The position numbers were made by a program, and so were the translations under genes. The notes under the pieces are model-generated. The model saw only the letters and a list, made by a program, of their open reading frames with translations. It did not search any database and was not told the origin of the DNA. A stretch of 10,166 bases of DNA from Ruminococcus sp. (lineage in GTDB: Bacteria; Bacillota; Clostridia; Oscillospirales; Ruminococcaceae), in assembly GCA_031262625.1 (NCBI GenBank), contig JAISHJ010000115.1, positions 1 through 10,166 on the forward strand, read 5' to 3'. How positions within the stretch are numbered: position 1 is the stretch's first letter; every line of letters starts with the position of its first letter. This document shows, in pieces, positions 1 through 5,842 of this stretch.

Positions 1-39
1 GGTTGGACAAATATTATAGGGGAATGTCAATGCAAATAG
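1..39 (+). CDS. possible C-terminal end of a + strand gene (partial)
   Basis: Frame 1 is open from the window edge and reads GWTNIIGECQCK before a TAG at 37-39. Only 12 codons are visible, so no family can be named. Support comes from context: a G/C-rich hairpin starts within a few bases of this stop, exactly as another copy starts a few bases after the MCP stop, and a T-tailed + strand terminator lies at 142-186. Both would fit the end of a rightward gene entering from outside the window. The other two + frames either stop at once or run through the hairpin, so this is the most sensible frame, but chance is not excluded. Confidence 0.3.
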   Translation, partial: GWTNIIGECQCK

Positions 40-40
40 C

Positions 41-112
41 GCGTTGGGGGAGGGGCGCTTGGTGACCCAAGCGTCCCTCCCCCAAACCCCCACCCCGAAA
101 GACTTTAAACTT
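41..112 (+). repeat. G/C-rich TGAC hairpin, copy 1, with conserved 3' flank
   Basis: Positions 44-62 pair with 67-85 in a 19-bp stem with one G-T wobble (55/74), closed by the tetraloop TGAC (63-66). After the stem come ACCCCC (86-91) and GACTTTAAACTT (101-112), both found again in the inverted copy at 483-555. There is no T-run directly after the stem, so it is not a classical intrinsic terminator on its own. The minus strand over 75-96 has four G-runs and fits a G-quadruplex motif. It is probably a dispersed 3'-end element that protects or ends transcripts. Confidence 0.75.
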
Positions 113-141
113 ATTCTTATATTAGTATTTCATAAATAACT

Positions 142-186
142 AATCCGTCTACAAGAGCCACGCTGGTTTTTGTAAACGGATTTTTT
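142..186 (+). terminator. rho-independent terminator (rightward)
   Basis: Positions 142-160 pair with 164-182 around a CGC loop. The stem is about 19 pairs with one C-A mismatch (149/175) and two or three G-T pairs, and a T-run covers 181-186. This is a textbook intrinsic terminator for + strand transcription. It would end a gene that enters from the left edge. Its 5' arm lies inside a 23-base stretch (128-150) that matches 446-468 on the other strand at 22 of 23 positions. Confidence 0.7.
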
Positions 187-223
187 CATTGAAAGGCTAA
201 ATTTTAAGAAAATAACAATTATA

Positions 224-252
224 TTGACATTTTCTGATATTTATATTATAAT
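224..252 (+). promoter_or_regulatory. perfect consensus sigma-70/A promoter
   Basis: TTGACA at 224-229 and TATAAT at 247-252 are separated by exactly 17 bp, so both boxes and the spacer match the housekeeping consensus. Start of transcription would be near 259. It points right, into a stretch without a convincing gene and towards the end of the upp operon. Possible products are a small RNA, a very short peptide mRNA (334-408), or antisense RNA to the 3' end of upp. An AT-rich intergenic region can produce such boxes by chance, but a full 12/12 match is uncommon. Confidence 0.55.
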
Positions 253-333
253 AAATCCGACTTAAGGATTACACAGATTACTCCGTATATTACAAGCTTT
301 GAAGTCAATCATTTAAAGTCTGAATGGGCATTA

Positions 334-408
334 ATGAAAACCTACGACGACTATAAAGCAATAGATGATAAACTAATAGAGATTAGGTATAATAACGGCT
401 TAATCTAA
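334..408 (+). CDS. possible small ORF or gene remnant (24 codons)
   Basis: ATG at 334 opens a 24-residue frame (MKTYDDYKAIDDKLIEIRYN, then NGLI) that stops at TAA 406-408. The same frame is open upstream to 238 without a stop, giving about 57 codons in all, but no ATG lies further upstream. No good Shine-Dalgarno sequence precedes 334. The composition is rich in charged and aromatic residues and looks protein-like, but no family is recognised. It lies downstream of the perfect promoter at 224-252. It could be a short peptide gene, the tail of a decayed gene, or chance. Confidence 0.2.
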   Translation: MKTYDDYKAIDDKLIEIRYNNGLI

Positions 409-458
409 AAAACAAATCAGCCTACAACAACAAGAAGGTTGTCGCAGACGGATTTGTT
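407..458 (-). terminator. likely terminator of the upp operon (leftward)
   Basis: Read on the minus strand, the arm at 458-446 pairs with 423-411 (outer eight pairs AACAAATC/GATTTGTT perfect, two mismatches further in). An inner ACAAC/GTTGT stem (424-428 with 438-442) follows across a small bulge, and a run of six T on the minus strand covers 412-407. It lies about 110 bp beyond the upp stop, past the G/C hairpin at 512-555. The same order (hairpin, conserved block, T-tailed hairpin) is seen in mirror image at 44-186. Confidence 0.6.
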
Positions 459-482
459 ATTTATGAAAAATGCAAACAAGAT

Positions 483-572
483 AAAGTTTAAAGTCCGGGA
501 GAGGAGGGGGTCTGGGGGAGGGGAGGGGGAGGTCACTCCTCCTCCCCTCCCCCAGCGTACCTCAGCGTACCT
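483..572 (-). repeat. G/C-rich TGAC hairpin, copy 2, with tandem 10-mers at the upp stop
   Basis: Positions 512-531 pair with 536-555 in a 20-bp stem with one G-T wobble (527/540). The loop reads TGAC on the minus strand, the same as copy 1 in gene sense. The block GACTTTAAACTT (minus strand, 494-483) and the C-run after the stem repeat copy 1 in the same order and at nearly the same spacing. On the upp side the 10-mer CAGCGTACCT occurs twice in tandem (553-562 and 563-572) and runs into the upp stop codon. The + strand at 506-529 has four G-runs separated by 1-3 bases, a strong G-quadruplex motif. Confidence 0.75.
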
Positions 573-1200
573 ATGTAGTTCCGTACATTCTATCACCGGC
601 GTCGCCGAGACCGGGGATGATGTAGGAGTTATCGTCGAGTTTTTCGTCGATAGCGCCGGTGTAGATTTGAACGTCGGGGAAGGAGTTATTCACGGCGGTA
701 ACGCCTTCGGGGGAGGCTATAATGCACATAAATTTGATGGATTTTACGCCGGCTTTTGATACGAGGTCGATAGCTTTTACGGCTGAGGAGCCTGTCGCGA
801 GCATTATATCGAAGATAATAACTTCGCGGTCGGCTATGTCGAAGGGGAGTTTGCAGTAATAGTCTACTGCCTTGCGGGTATCGGGATCGCGATAAAGACC
901 GATATGTCCGACTTTCGCGGCGGGAACGAGGGTGTGCGCACCCTCAAGCATACCGAGCCCGGCGCGATATATCGGAACGAAAGCGATTTTCTTACCGGAG
1001 ATTACTTTTGAGCGAGCAGTACCGAGAGGCGTTTCGACTTCAACGGTTTTGAGCGGAAGATCGCGAGTAGCTTCGTAGCACATGAGCATGGCGGTTTCGG
1101 AAGCGAGTTCGCGGAATTCTTTTGAGCCTGTGTTAGCATCACGGAGGAGGGAAATTTTATGCTGAACGAGAGGGTGTTCGACGAGTTTAACGTTTAACAT
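571..1200 (-). CDS. upp: uracil phosphoribosyltransferase
   Basis: Cytosolic pyrimidine salvage enzyme that joins uracil to PRPP, giving UMP and pyrophosphate. The 209-residue length is the family's usual length. The PRPP-binding loop is DIMLATGSSA at residues 131-140. The usual form is DPMLATGGSA, so Ile replaces Pro at 132 and Ser replaces a Gly at 138. The uracil-binding C-terminal motif YIIPGLGDAGDRMYGT (193-208) is intact. The ATG is preceded by AAGGAAG at normal distance. It is the last gene of the minus-strand operon, 46 bp after rpiB, a pairing common in Firmicutes. Its TAG stop touches a tandem 10-bp repeat and a G/C hairpin. Assignment is near certain. Confidence 0.98.
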   Translation of the reverse strand: MLNVKLVEHPLVQHKISLLRDANTGSKEFRELASETAMLMCYEATRDLPLKTVEVETPLGTARSKVISGKKIAFVPIYRAGLGMLEGAHTLVPAAKVGHIGLYRDPDTRKAVDYYCKLPFDIADREVIIFDIMLATGSSAVKAIDLVSKAGVKSIKFMCIIASPEGVTAVNNSFPDVQIYTGAIDEKLDDNSYIIPGLGDAGDRMYGTT

Positions 1201-1246
1201 AGCGGATTACTTCCTTAAATAAAGTTCTTAGTGTTTATAAAGCTGA

Positions 1247-1687
1247 TTATTTTTCGAGAGCCATAATTTTGTCAACGCGACGTGCGTGCCGCCCGCCCTC
1301 GAAATCGGTCTCCATATACTTTTTAACGGCAGTGAGAGCAACGCCGACACCTGTAACGCGTTCGCCGATACAGATACAGTTTGCGTTGTTGTGAAGTTTC
1401 GCCATTTCAGCGGTAAAGGCGTCGGTAACGACTGCGGCGCGGATACCGTTTATTTTATTTGCGGCGATAGATATGCCGATTCCTGTTCCGCAAACGAGTA
1501 TAGCAAAGTCTCCGTCAGCTTTTGCTTCAAGAAGAGCGTTGCAGGTTTCTTCTGCGGCGTTAGGATAGTCAACCGGCTCGCCGTCTGTACAGCCGTAATC
1601 TTTATAAGAAGCGCCGACCGTCTCAAGATAAGCTATAATTTCACGCTTAAGCCTGTAACCCGCGTGATCAGAACCTAAATATATCAT
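1247..1687 (-). CDS. rpiB: ribose-5-phosphate isomerase B
   Basis: Interconverts ribulose 5-phosphate and ribose 5-phosphate in the non-oxidative pentose phosphate pathway; member of the RpiB/LacAB family. The 146-residue length is typical. Visible features are the N-terminal GSDHAG (5-10), the anion-hole and catalytic loop CGTGIG with Cys66, His99 in the HNNAN segment, and the GGRHARRV phosphate-binding motif (131-138). Cys66 marks the E. coli-like branch rather than the glutamate-using branch. The ATG overlaps the ahcY stop as ATGA, which suggests translational coupling. Ribose 5-phosphate feeds PRPP, the co-substrate of the downstream Upp. An allose-6-phosphate isomerase activity is possible in this family, but the context favours RpiB. 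Confidence 0.95.
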   Translation of the reverse strand: MIYLGSDHAGYRLKREIIAYLETVGASYKDYGCTDGEPVDYPNAAEETCNALLEAKADGDFAILVCGTGIGISIAANKINGIRAAVVTDAFTAEMAKLHNNANCICIGERVTGVGVALTAVKKYMETDFEGGRHARRVDKIMALEK

Positions 1688-2913
1688 GTTCCCAAATACT
1701 CCTTTTGAATATCGGTGAGACTGTCAATCTTAATCCCCATGAAGCCGAGGAGCAGACTTGCTACACGAAGGTCAATTTCGCGGGGAACGTCAATTAATTT
1801 TTCGGTGAGTTTTTCTTTATTCTGCACAAGATAAAGTGCAGAAAGAGCCTGAATAGCAAAACTCATGTCCATAATTTCGGCAGGGTGACCATCTCCGGCG
1901 GCGAGATTAACGAGCCGCCCTTCGGCTAAGACATTTATCGTTTTACCGTTTGAAAGTGTGTAGCCGATAATATTATTCCGCGCAATCGCGCTTTTTACAG
2001 CATTTGCTCTAAGCCAAGCAACATCAACTTCAACATCAAAATGTCCGGCATTACAGCATATTGCGCCGTCTTTCATATTCATAAAATCGGCGGAGGTTAT
2101 AATATCTCGGCAGCCTGTTACAGTAACGAAAAAGTCCCCAAGCTTCGCCGCTTCATTCATACTCATGACTTCAAAGCCGTCCATATGTGCTTCAAGGGCT
2201 TTTATCGGATCAATTTCGGTAACGATAACCTTCGCGCCGAGACCCTTCGCACGCATGGCAACGCCTTTTCCGCACCAGCCGTAACCGGCAACAACAGCGT
2301 ATTTTCCGGCAACAATAAGGTTAGTAGTGCGGTTAATTCCGTCCCAAACCGATTGCCCTGTGCCGTAGCGGTTGTCGAAAAGGTGCTTGCAGTCGGCATT
2401 GTTAACCATAACCATTGGGAATTCAAGTTCTCCCCGCGCTGCCATAGCCTGTAAGCGGATAATCCCGGTAGTGGTCTCCTCACAGCCGCCGATAACATTC
2501 GGGAGCAGTTCGCGATATTTTGTATGGATAAGGTGTACAAGGTCGCCGCCGTCGTCAATAATTACGTTCGGAGCAGCCTTTATAACCGCTTCGGTGTGCT
2601 CCTCATATTCGGCTTCGGTAGCGTTATACCAAGCGTAAACGTTAAGCCCGGCAGCTTCAAGCGCCGCCGCAACATCATCCTGTGTCGAAAGCGGATTCGA
2701 GCCGGTTATATACATCTCTGCGCCGCCCGCCGCAAGAACTTTGCATAGATAAGCGGTCTTTGCTTCGAGGTGAACCGAAAGAGCAACTTTCAAGCCTGAA
2801 AATGGTTTGGTCTTTTCAAATTCCGCTTCAAGGGTACGAAGAAGCGGCATATTAGCCTTAACCCAAGCTATCTTTACGTCCCCGGAGGGAGCGAGTTTAA
2901 TATCTCTTACCAT
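1684..2913 (-). CDS. ahcY: adenosylhomocysteinase (S-adenosylhomocysteine hydrolase)
   Basis: NAD-dependent hydrolysis of S-adenosylhomocysteine to adenosine and homocysteine, which removes the product inhibitor of SAM-dependent methyltransferases. At 409 residues it is the shorter form seen in archaea, Thermotoga and many Clostridia. Catalytic positions align with the human enzyme by motif and by spacing: Asp121 (in DDGGD), Glu146 (in EETTTG), Lys176 and Asp180 (in KHLFDNRYGTG) and His291 (in GHFDVEVD). The NAD fold carries AGYGWCGKG at 209-217, and GSNPLSTQDD (71-80) is the substrate-domain signature. The C-terminus ends in EYLGT, without the Lys/Tyr tail of the long enzymes. GAGGAA lies 5 bases before the ATG, 9 bp after the upstream gene. 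Many Firmicutes use Pfs/LuxS instead, so this is informative about methyl-cycle biochemistry. Confidence 0.97.
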   Translation of the reverse strand: MVRDIKLAPSGDVKIAWVKANMPLLRTLEAEFEKTKPFSGLKVALSVHLEAKTAYLCKVLAAGGAEMYITGSNPLSTQDDVAAALEAAGLNVYAWYNATEAEYEEHTEAVIKAAPNVIIDDGGDLVHLIHTKYRELLPNVIGGCEETTTGIIRLQAMAARGELEFPMVMVNNADCKHLFDNRYGTGQSVWDGINRTTNLIVAGKYAVVAGYGWCGKGVAMRAKGLGAKVIVTEIDPIKALEAHMDGFEVMSMNEAAKLGDFFVTVTGCRDIITSADFMNMKDGAICCNAGHFDVEVDVAWLRANAVKSAIARNNIIGYTLSNGKTINVLAEGRLVNLAAGDGHPAEIMDMSFAIQALSALYLVQNKEKLTEKLIDVPREIDLRVASLLLGFMGIKIDSLTDIQKEYLGT

Positions 2914-2922
2914 TTTAATTCC

Positions 2923-3933
2923 TCAGTTTAAAGTGTTTTTAATAATTGTTGATGCTTTTTCATAATCGAAAACATCGAGAGCGCTAATCAACTCAACGGC
3001 AACTTTATTAAGCCTGTTCCCGTAGTTAACTTCTGTCAGCGAGAGTGCGAGTTCTTTGGCTTCCATGAAATTAAAATTATCGAACAGCGCTAACATATCC
3101 GAGATAATCTTAAGAAACTCGTCTTCATTACCCGAGGCTTTGTAGGTCATACCGGCGTTTGCAGAGAATACCTTTTCGAGGGATTTTCCCATATGTTCAA
3201 GAGCGTCGGAGAATGCGCCTATGTTGTGGTCGTAGTAATCAGCGTTATTTTCGATAACGGACTTTTCAAGTTCGGCGGCTTGCTTTGAAACAGCGGCAAA
3301 ACCCACATTCGCAAGACTTGATTTCATGGAGTGAAGGTAGAGCCTTGCTCTTTCCATGTCACTCTTTAAGAGCGAACTTGAAATGCGCTCGTTAGCTTCG
3401 GGAAGCTTATCTTTGAGTATTCGGAGTGACTTTATATAAGAATCGCGGTTTCCGGCAACATTTTTAAGTCCGCCGGCAACATCAAGCCCGTCAACTTCAT
3501 AAAGTGAGCCGAGAATTGCGCCTGTATGTTCAGAGCCGCCGCGGTTGTTTGCAGCAGAAATTCCGATATATTTGTCAAACACTTTAGCAATAGCCTGCTC
3601 GTCAATAGGCTTAATTAAAACGTCCGCGAAACCCTGTTCAAGGAGTTCCTTCGCGGTATCTTCATCATCAGAACCTGTCAGAGCCACAATCGGCGTCTTA
3701 AAATTCCATTTTGTTGTCTTGATATTTTTTGCGGTGTCAATTCCATTCATGCCGGGCATGAGGTAATCCATGAGGATAAGACCGTAAATACGTTCGTTAC
3801 AGCATTTTATTGCCGCTTCCCCCGAAATTGCAGTATCGCAGGGAATCCCCCAGCGGTTTTCTATAAGCGCAGATTCAATTTCAAGATTAATTTCAGAGTC
3901 GTCGGTAACAAGGATTCGAGTTTCATCAGCCAT
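2923..3933 (-). CDS. response regulator with receiver (REC) and Hpt domains
   Basis: A 336-residue cytosolic phosphorelay protein. Residues 1-125 form a REC domain with acidic Asp11-Asp12, phospho-acceptor Asp56 (in LILMDYLMPGMNG), Thr86 and Lys108 (in IKP). Residues ~160-255 form an Hpt four-helix domain with the acceptor histidine His201 in HSMKSSLANVG. Residues ~265-336 are a further helical segment with two similar halves (FNFMEAKELALSL and FDYEKASTIIKNT). No kinase ATPase domain and no DNA-binding domain are present, so it must pass or store phosphate for a partner encoded elsewhere. AAGGAGA overlaps the stop codon of the upstream gene, which lies 13 bp away. The combination resembles the tail of a hybrid histidine kinase cut free as a separate protein. 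The cognate kinase and output are not in the window. Confidence 0.9.
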   Translation of the reverse strand: MADETRILVTDDSEINLEIESALIENRWGIPCDTAISGEAAIKCCNERIYGLILMDYLMPGMNGIDTAKNIKTTKWNFKTPIVALTGSDDEDTAKELLEQGFADVLIKPIDEQAIAKVFDKYIGISAANNRGGSEHTGAILGSLYEVDGLDVAGGLKNVAGNRDSYIKSLRILKDKLPEANERISSSLLKSDMERARLYLHSMKSSLANVGFAAVSKQAAELEKSVIENNADYYDHNIGAFSDALEHMGKSLEKVFSANAGMTYKASGNEDEFLKIISDMLALFDNFNFMEAKELALSLTEVNYGNRLNKVAVELISALDVFDYEKASTIIKNTLN

Positions 3934-3946
3934 ATGAATTTTCTCC

Positions 3947-5386
3947 TTACATTTTTCTTTTACGCTTTTTACGGGAAGGATTGTTTGTCTTTACAGTTTC
4001 AGATTTTGAGGGTTTATCTGCTGTTTTTTTATCATTATATGAAACAATAGGCGAGAAGGAAAATCCCAGCAAAAGCCAGAAAAGCGGTGCGACAGTTATC
4101 GCGGAGGTGTTAAAGAAAGCCTGTATAGAGTATGATAAAATTGCGGTAAGAAGTACGGGTGCGTAAGGATTTTTGATATTTTTTATGAGACGGATTACAG
4201 ACATAACAATCAGGGAGATGTAAATTAATGCGGAAAGTATCCCGCGGGTTGCGGCTGTGAAAAGGTATTCGTTGTAGGCGGAGTCGTAAGTTTTGACGGA
4301 GAAATTTTGATAAGCCGCGAAGCTGTCAGGACCTACACCGAAAAGCGGATAATTCTTAATCATATCAAGCGCCGCGCCCCAAGCGTTTTCGTAAAGATTT
4401 TTGTCATCGAAAACGGTAGAACCTACTATATATTTACGGTAGAATCCGTCGAAACGTGCAATATAAATGTCACGAATCCAAATTCCCTGCGTAAATAATA
4501 CTATCAGGAATATTACGGCGGCGGCGGCAACTATGCCTATTGCAAAGGCTCTGCCCCTTACAGGCTTTATAACTAATGCTAAGATAAGTAAAACTAAAGC
4601 GGCAACAGAGCATCCGATCAGCGGAGTGACGCTTGAGGTGAAAAGCCCTGTAGTAAAGGAAAGGAGAGCAGCTACAGCGAATACGAATCTATACCTTGTG
4701 CCAAACACCGCAAGAGCGGAACAGATAGCAAAAATAAGCGTTACAAATGCGCCGTAGAATATAGGGGAGTCCGAAGCGCCGAAAGATAGGTAAACATTAT
4801 CGTAGGCGAAGGTCGGAAGGTTTTTATAGGCATTCGGGAAACCAAGCCCGGGGATATGTTGTAAAACAGCAAATATAGATACAACTGCACCGGCAAAGAG
4901 TATTACCATGCTGACTTTTTTGGGAGCAGTATTCTCGCGGACACACATAGCAAGAAGGAAAATTCCGAAATAGCATAGCAAGACGAGGAGTCCTTCATAC
5001 CGCCCATATTCACCCAAGAGCGGCGTAAGCTTGCCGTGAACAGAGTATTCAAGCCCTTCGTAAGGGTTAAGAAAAACGCTGTAGTAAGAAATAAACGCTA
5101 AAACCGAAAGAGAAACAATTGCCCAAAAGGCAGGATTTTTCTTTATTTTAACGTCGCCGCGCAGAGCATTAATCAGGAAAAAGAGTATAGCTAAAAAGCC
5201 CGAAATATATGTACCGAGCGAAAGTATTACGAAGTGATTATCAATTATGCTTATTATTAGTCCGGAAAGGAGCGGCAATAAAACAGCAACTATAATCCCG
5301 ATACGGTTAAGTCTGTCAACCGAATCGCTTCGCATATTTAATATGAAGTTAGATTTTTCGGTAGTGCCGAATATGGTTTTAGGCAA
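3947..5386 (-). CDS. Wzy/O-antigen ligase-like polysaccharide polymerase membrane protein
   Basis: A 479-residue polytopic membrane protein with about 12 predicted membrane segments (roughly 30-48, 52-72, 87-105, 130-148, 158-175, 207-228, 232-250, 254-274, 280-298, 378-398, 408-425, 430-447). A large extracytoplasmic loop (~300-377) carries the Wzy_C hallmark NYPLFGVGPDSF (345-356) and DSAYNEYL (368-375). WaaL-type ligases have His where this protein has Tyr371, which argues for a polymerase or a Gram-positive glycan ligase rather than a lipid A ligase. The tail (450-479) is highly basic and probably cytoplasmic. The start is TTG, chosen because GGAGGGGA lies 4 bases upstream; the first in-frame ATG (codon 18) has no ribosome binding site. 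First gene of the operon. No glycosyltransferases are adjacent, so the substrate is unknown. Confidence 0.85.
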   Translation of the reverse strand: MPKTIFGTTEKSNFILNMRSDSVDRLNRIGIIVAVLLPLLSGLIISIIDNHFVILSLGTYISGFLAILFFLINALRGDVKIKKNPAFWAIVSLSVLAFISYYSVFLNPYEGLEYSVHGKLTPLLGEYGRYEGLLVLLCYFGIFLLAMCVRENTAPKKVSMVILFAGAVVSIFAVLQHIPGLGFPNAYKNLPTFAYDNVYLSFGASDSPIFYGAFVTLIFAICSALAVFGTRYRFVFAVAALLSFTTGLFTSSVTPLIGCSVAALVLLILALVIKPVRGRAFAIGIVAAAAVIFLIVLFTQGIWIRDIYIARFDGFYRKYIVGSTVFDDKNLYENAWGAALDMIKNYPLFGVGPDSFAAYQNFSVKTYDSAYNEYLFTAATRGILSALIYISLIVMSVIRLIKNIKNPYAPVLLTAILSYSIQAFFNTSAITVAPLFWLLLGFSFSPIVSYNDKKTADKPSKSETVKTNNPSRKKRKRKM

Positions 5387-5390
5387 TACT

Positions 5391-5398
5391 TCCCCTCC
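5391..5398 (-). promoter_or_regulatory. ribosome binding site that selects a TTG start
   Basis: On the minus strand GGAGGGGA ends 4 bases before the TTG at 5386-5384. This strong site is the main reason to prefer the TTG over the ATG 17 codons further in, which lacks any Shine-Dalgarno match. Confidence 0.75.
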
Positions 5399-5422
5399 GT
5401 CAAACTATTTTCTATAAAGATT

Positions 5423-5451
5423 AGTATAACATAATTTGCCCTCAAAAGCAA
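5423..5451 (-). promoter_or_regulatory. extended -10 promoter of the minus-strand operon
   Basis: On the minus strand TATACT (5428-5423) matches five of six -10 bases and is preceded by TG one base upstream (5431-5430), an extended -10. The -35 box TTGCTT (5451-5446) is weak and 17 bp away. A start near 5416 would leave a leader of about 30 nt before the TTG codon. The five genes down to upp are so tightly packed that this promoter may serve all of them. Confidence 0.6.
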
Positions 5452-5491
5452 GAGATTTAGAAAATTTAAAAGGGATATTTTAATTTTTGTT

Positions 5492-5585
5492 ATCTATAAA
5501 AAATAGATGAAAAATCTATAAAATATAGATTTAATGTAGGGGTATATCTACAAAACATATCTATTAATATCTACGAAACATAGAC
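5492..5585. repeat. four phased copies of a 17-bp near-palindrome (operator-like array)
   Basis: The consensus is ATCTAY-N5-ATAGAY, with the A-rich centre RAAAN. Copies lie at 5492-5508 (perfect palindrome arms), 5514-5530 (perfect, arms extend to 5512-5532), 5546-5562 (right half degenerate) and 5569-5585 (arms with one change). Start-to-start distances of 22, 32 and 23 bp are close to two, three and two helical turns, so bound proteins would face the same side. The array lies about 40 bp upstream of the minus-strand -35 box and about 55 bp upstream of the candidate MCP promoter. It looks like a cooperative binding site for a dimeric regulator; no regulator gene is adjacent. Confidence 0.65.
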
Positions 5586-5640
5586 TTAATAATTACACAA
5601 AATGACAATATAGCATCGCATTGCAATGGAAATGCCTGTA

Positions 5641-5670
5641 TTAACGAAATATCTCCGCAAGTGTAATAAT
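5641..5670 (+). promoter_or_regulatory. candidate promoter of the MCP gene
   Basis: AATAAT (5665-5670) is preceded by TGT, an extended -10 arrangement, with TTAACG (5641-5646) 18 bp upstream. Transcription would start near 5677 and leave a leader of about 165 nt. I looked for the TAAA / CCGATAA type of motility (sigma-28) promoter and found no properly spaced pair. A weaker alternative is TAAACT (5722-5727) with TAATAT (5745-5750), 17 bp apart. Confidence 0.35.
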
Positions 5671-5759
5671 ATGTTTACAAAATATCCATCAAAAGATGTT
5701 TTATTCGGCTCGATTTAGTAGTAAACTTTAAACAGACAAGAGAATAATATTACAAAATC

Positions 5760-5800
5760 AATACGCGGAAAGAGGATAAAGAACACGATAAGCGCGTATT
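5760..5800 (+). promoter_or_regulatory. inverted repeat in the MCP leader
   Basis: AATACGCG (5760-5767) and CGCGTATT (5793-5800) are a perfect 8-bp inverted repeat separated by 25 purine-rich bases that include AGAGGA. If transcribed it forms a stem-loop 42 bases before the MCP start. It does not match the c-di-GMP riboswitch features that often precede clostridial chemotaxis genes. It could also be a protein-binding site. Confidence 0.4.
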
Positions 5801-5842
5801 AAGTTTTACAAATCGAATCTTTATTTTCAAGGAGGATCATAT

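Noticed and set aside
37..573. Insertion sequence with transposase
   Set aside because: The core between the inverted modules is only about 220 bp and encodes no transposase; a non-autonomous element stays possible and is kept as a finding.
439..759. Open frame on the + strand of about 106 codons
   Set aside because: It runs through the G/C hairpin and antisense to upp. The composition (Gly/Pro runs, then reverse-strand bias) is that of a shadow frame, and no ribosome binding site is present.
1286..2748. Several 70-140 codon frames antisense to rpiB and ahcY
   Set aside because: Both genes have complete families with catalytic residues in place; the opposite frames show no domain and no start signals.
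2914..2922. SAH riboswitch controlling ahcY
   Set aside because: Only 9 bp separate ahcY from the upstream gene, so there is no room for one.
5492..5585. CRISPR array or plasmid-type replication iterons
   Set aside because: Repeats are short palindromes with spacers of 5-15 bp, with no cas or rep genes nearby; an operator array fits better.
5677..5842. c-di-GMP (GEMM) riboswitch in the MCP leader
   Set aside because: The conserved core features of GEMM-I are not visible; only an 8-bp inverted repeat is found.
5587..5842. Sigma-28 motility promoter upstream of the MCP
   Set aside because: CGATAA occurs at 5786-5791, but no TAAA box lies at the needed distance.
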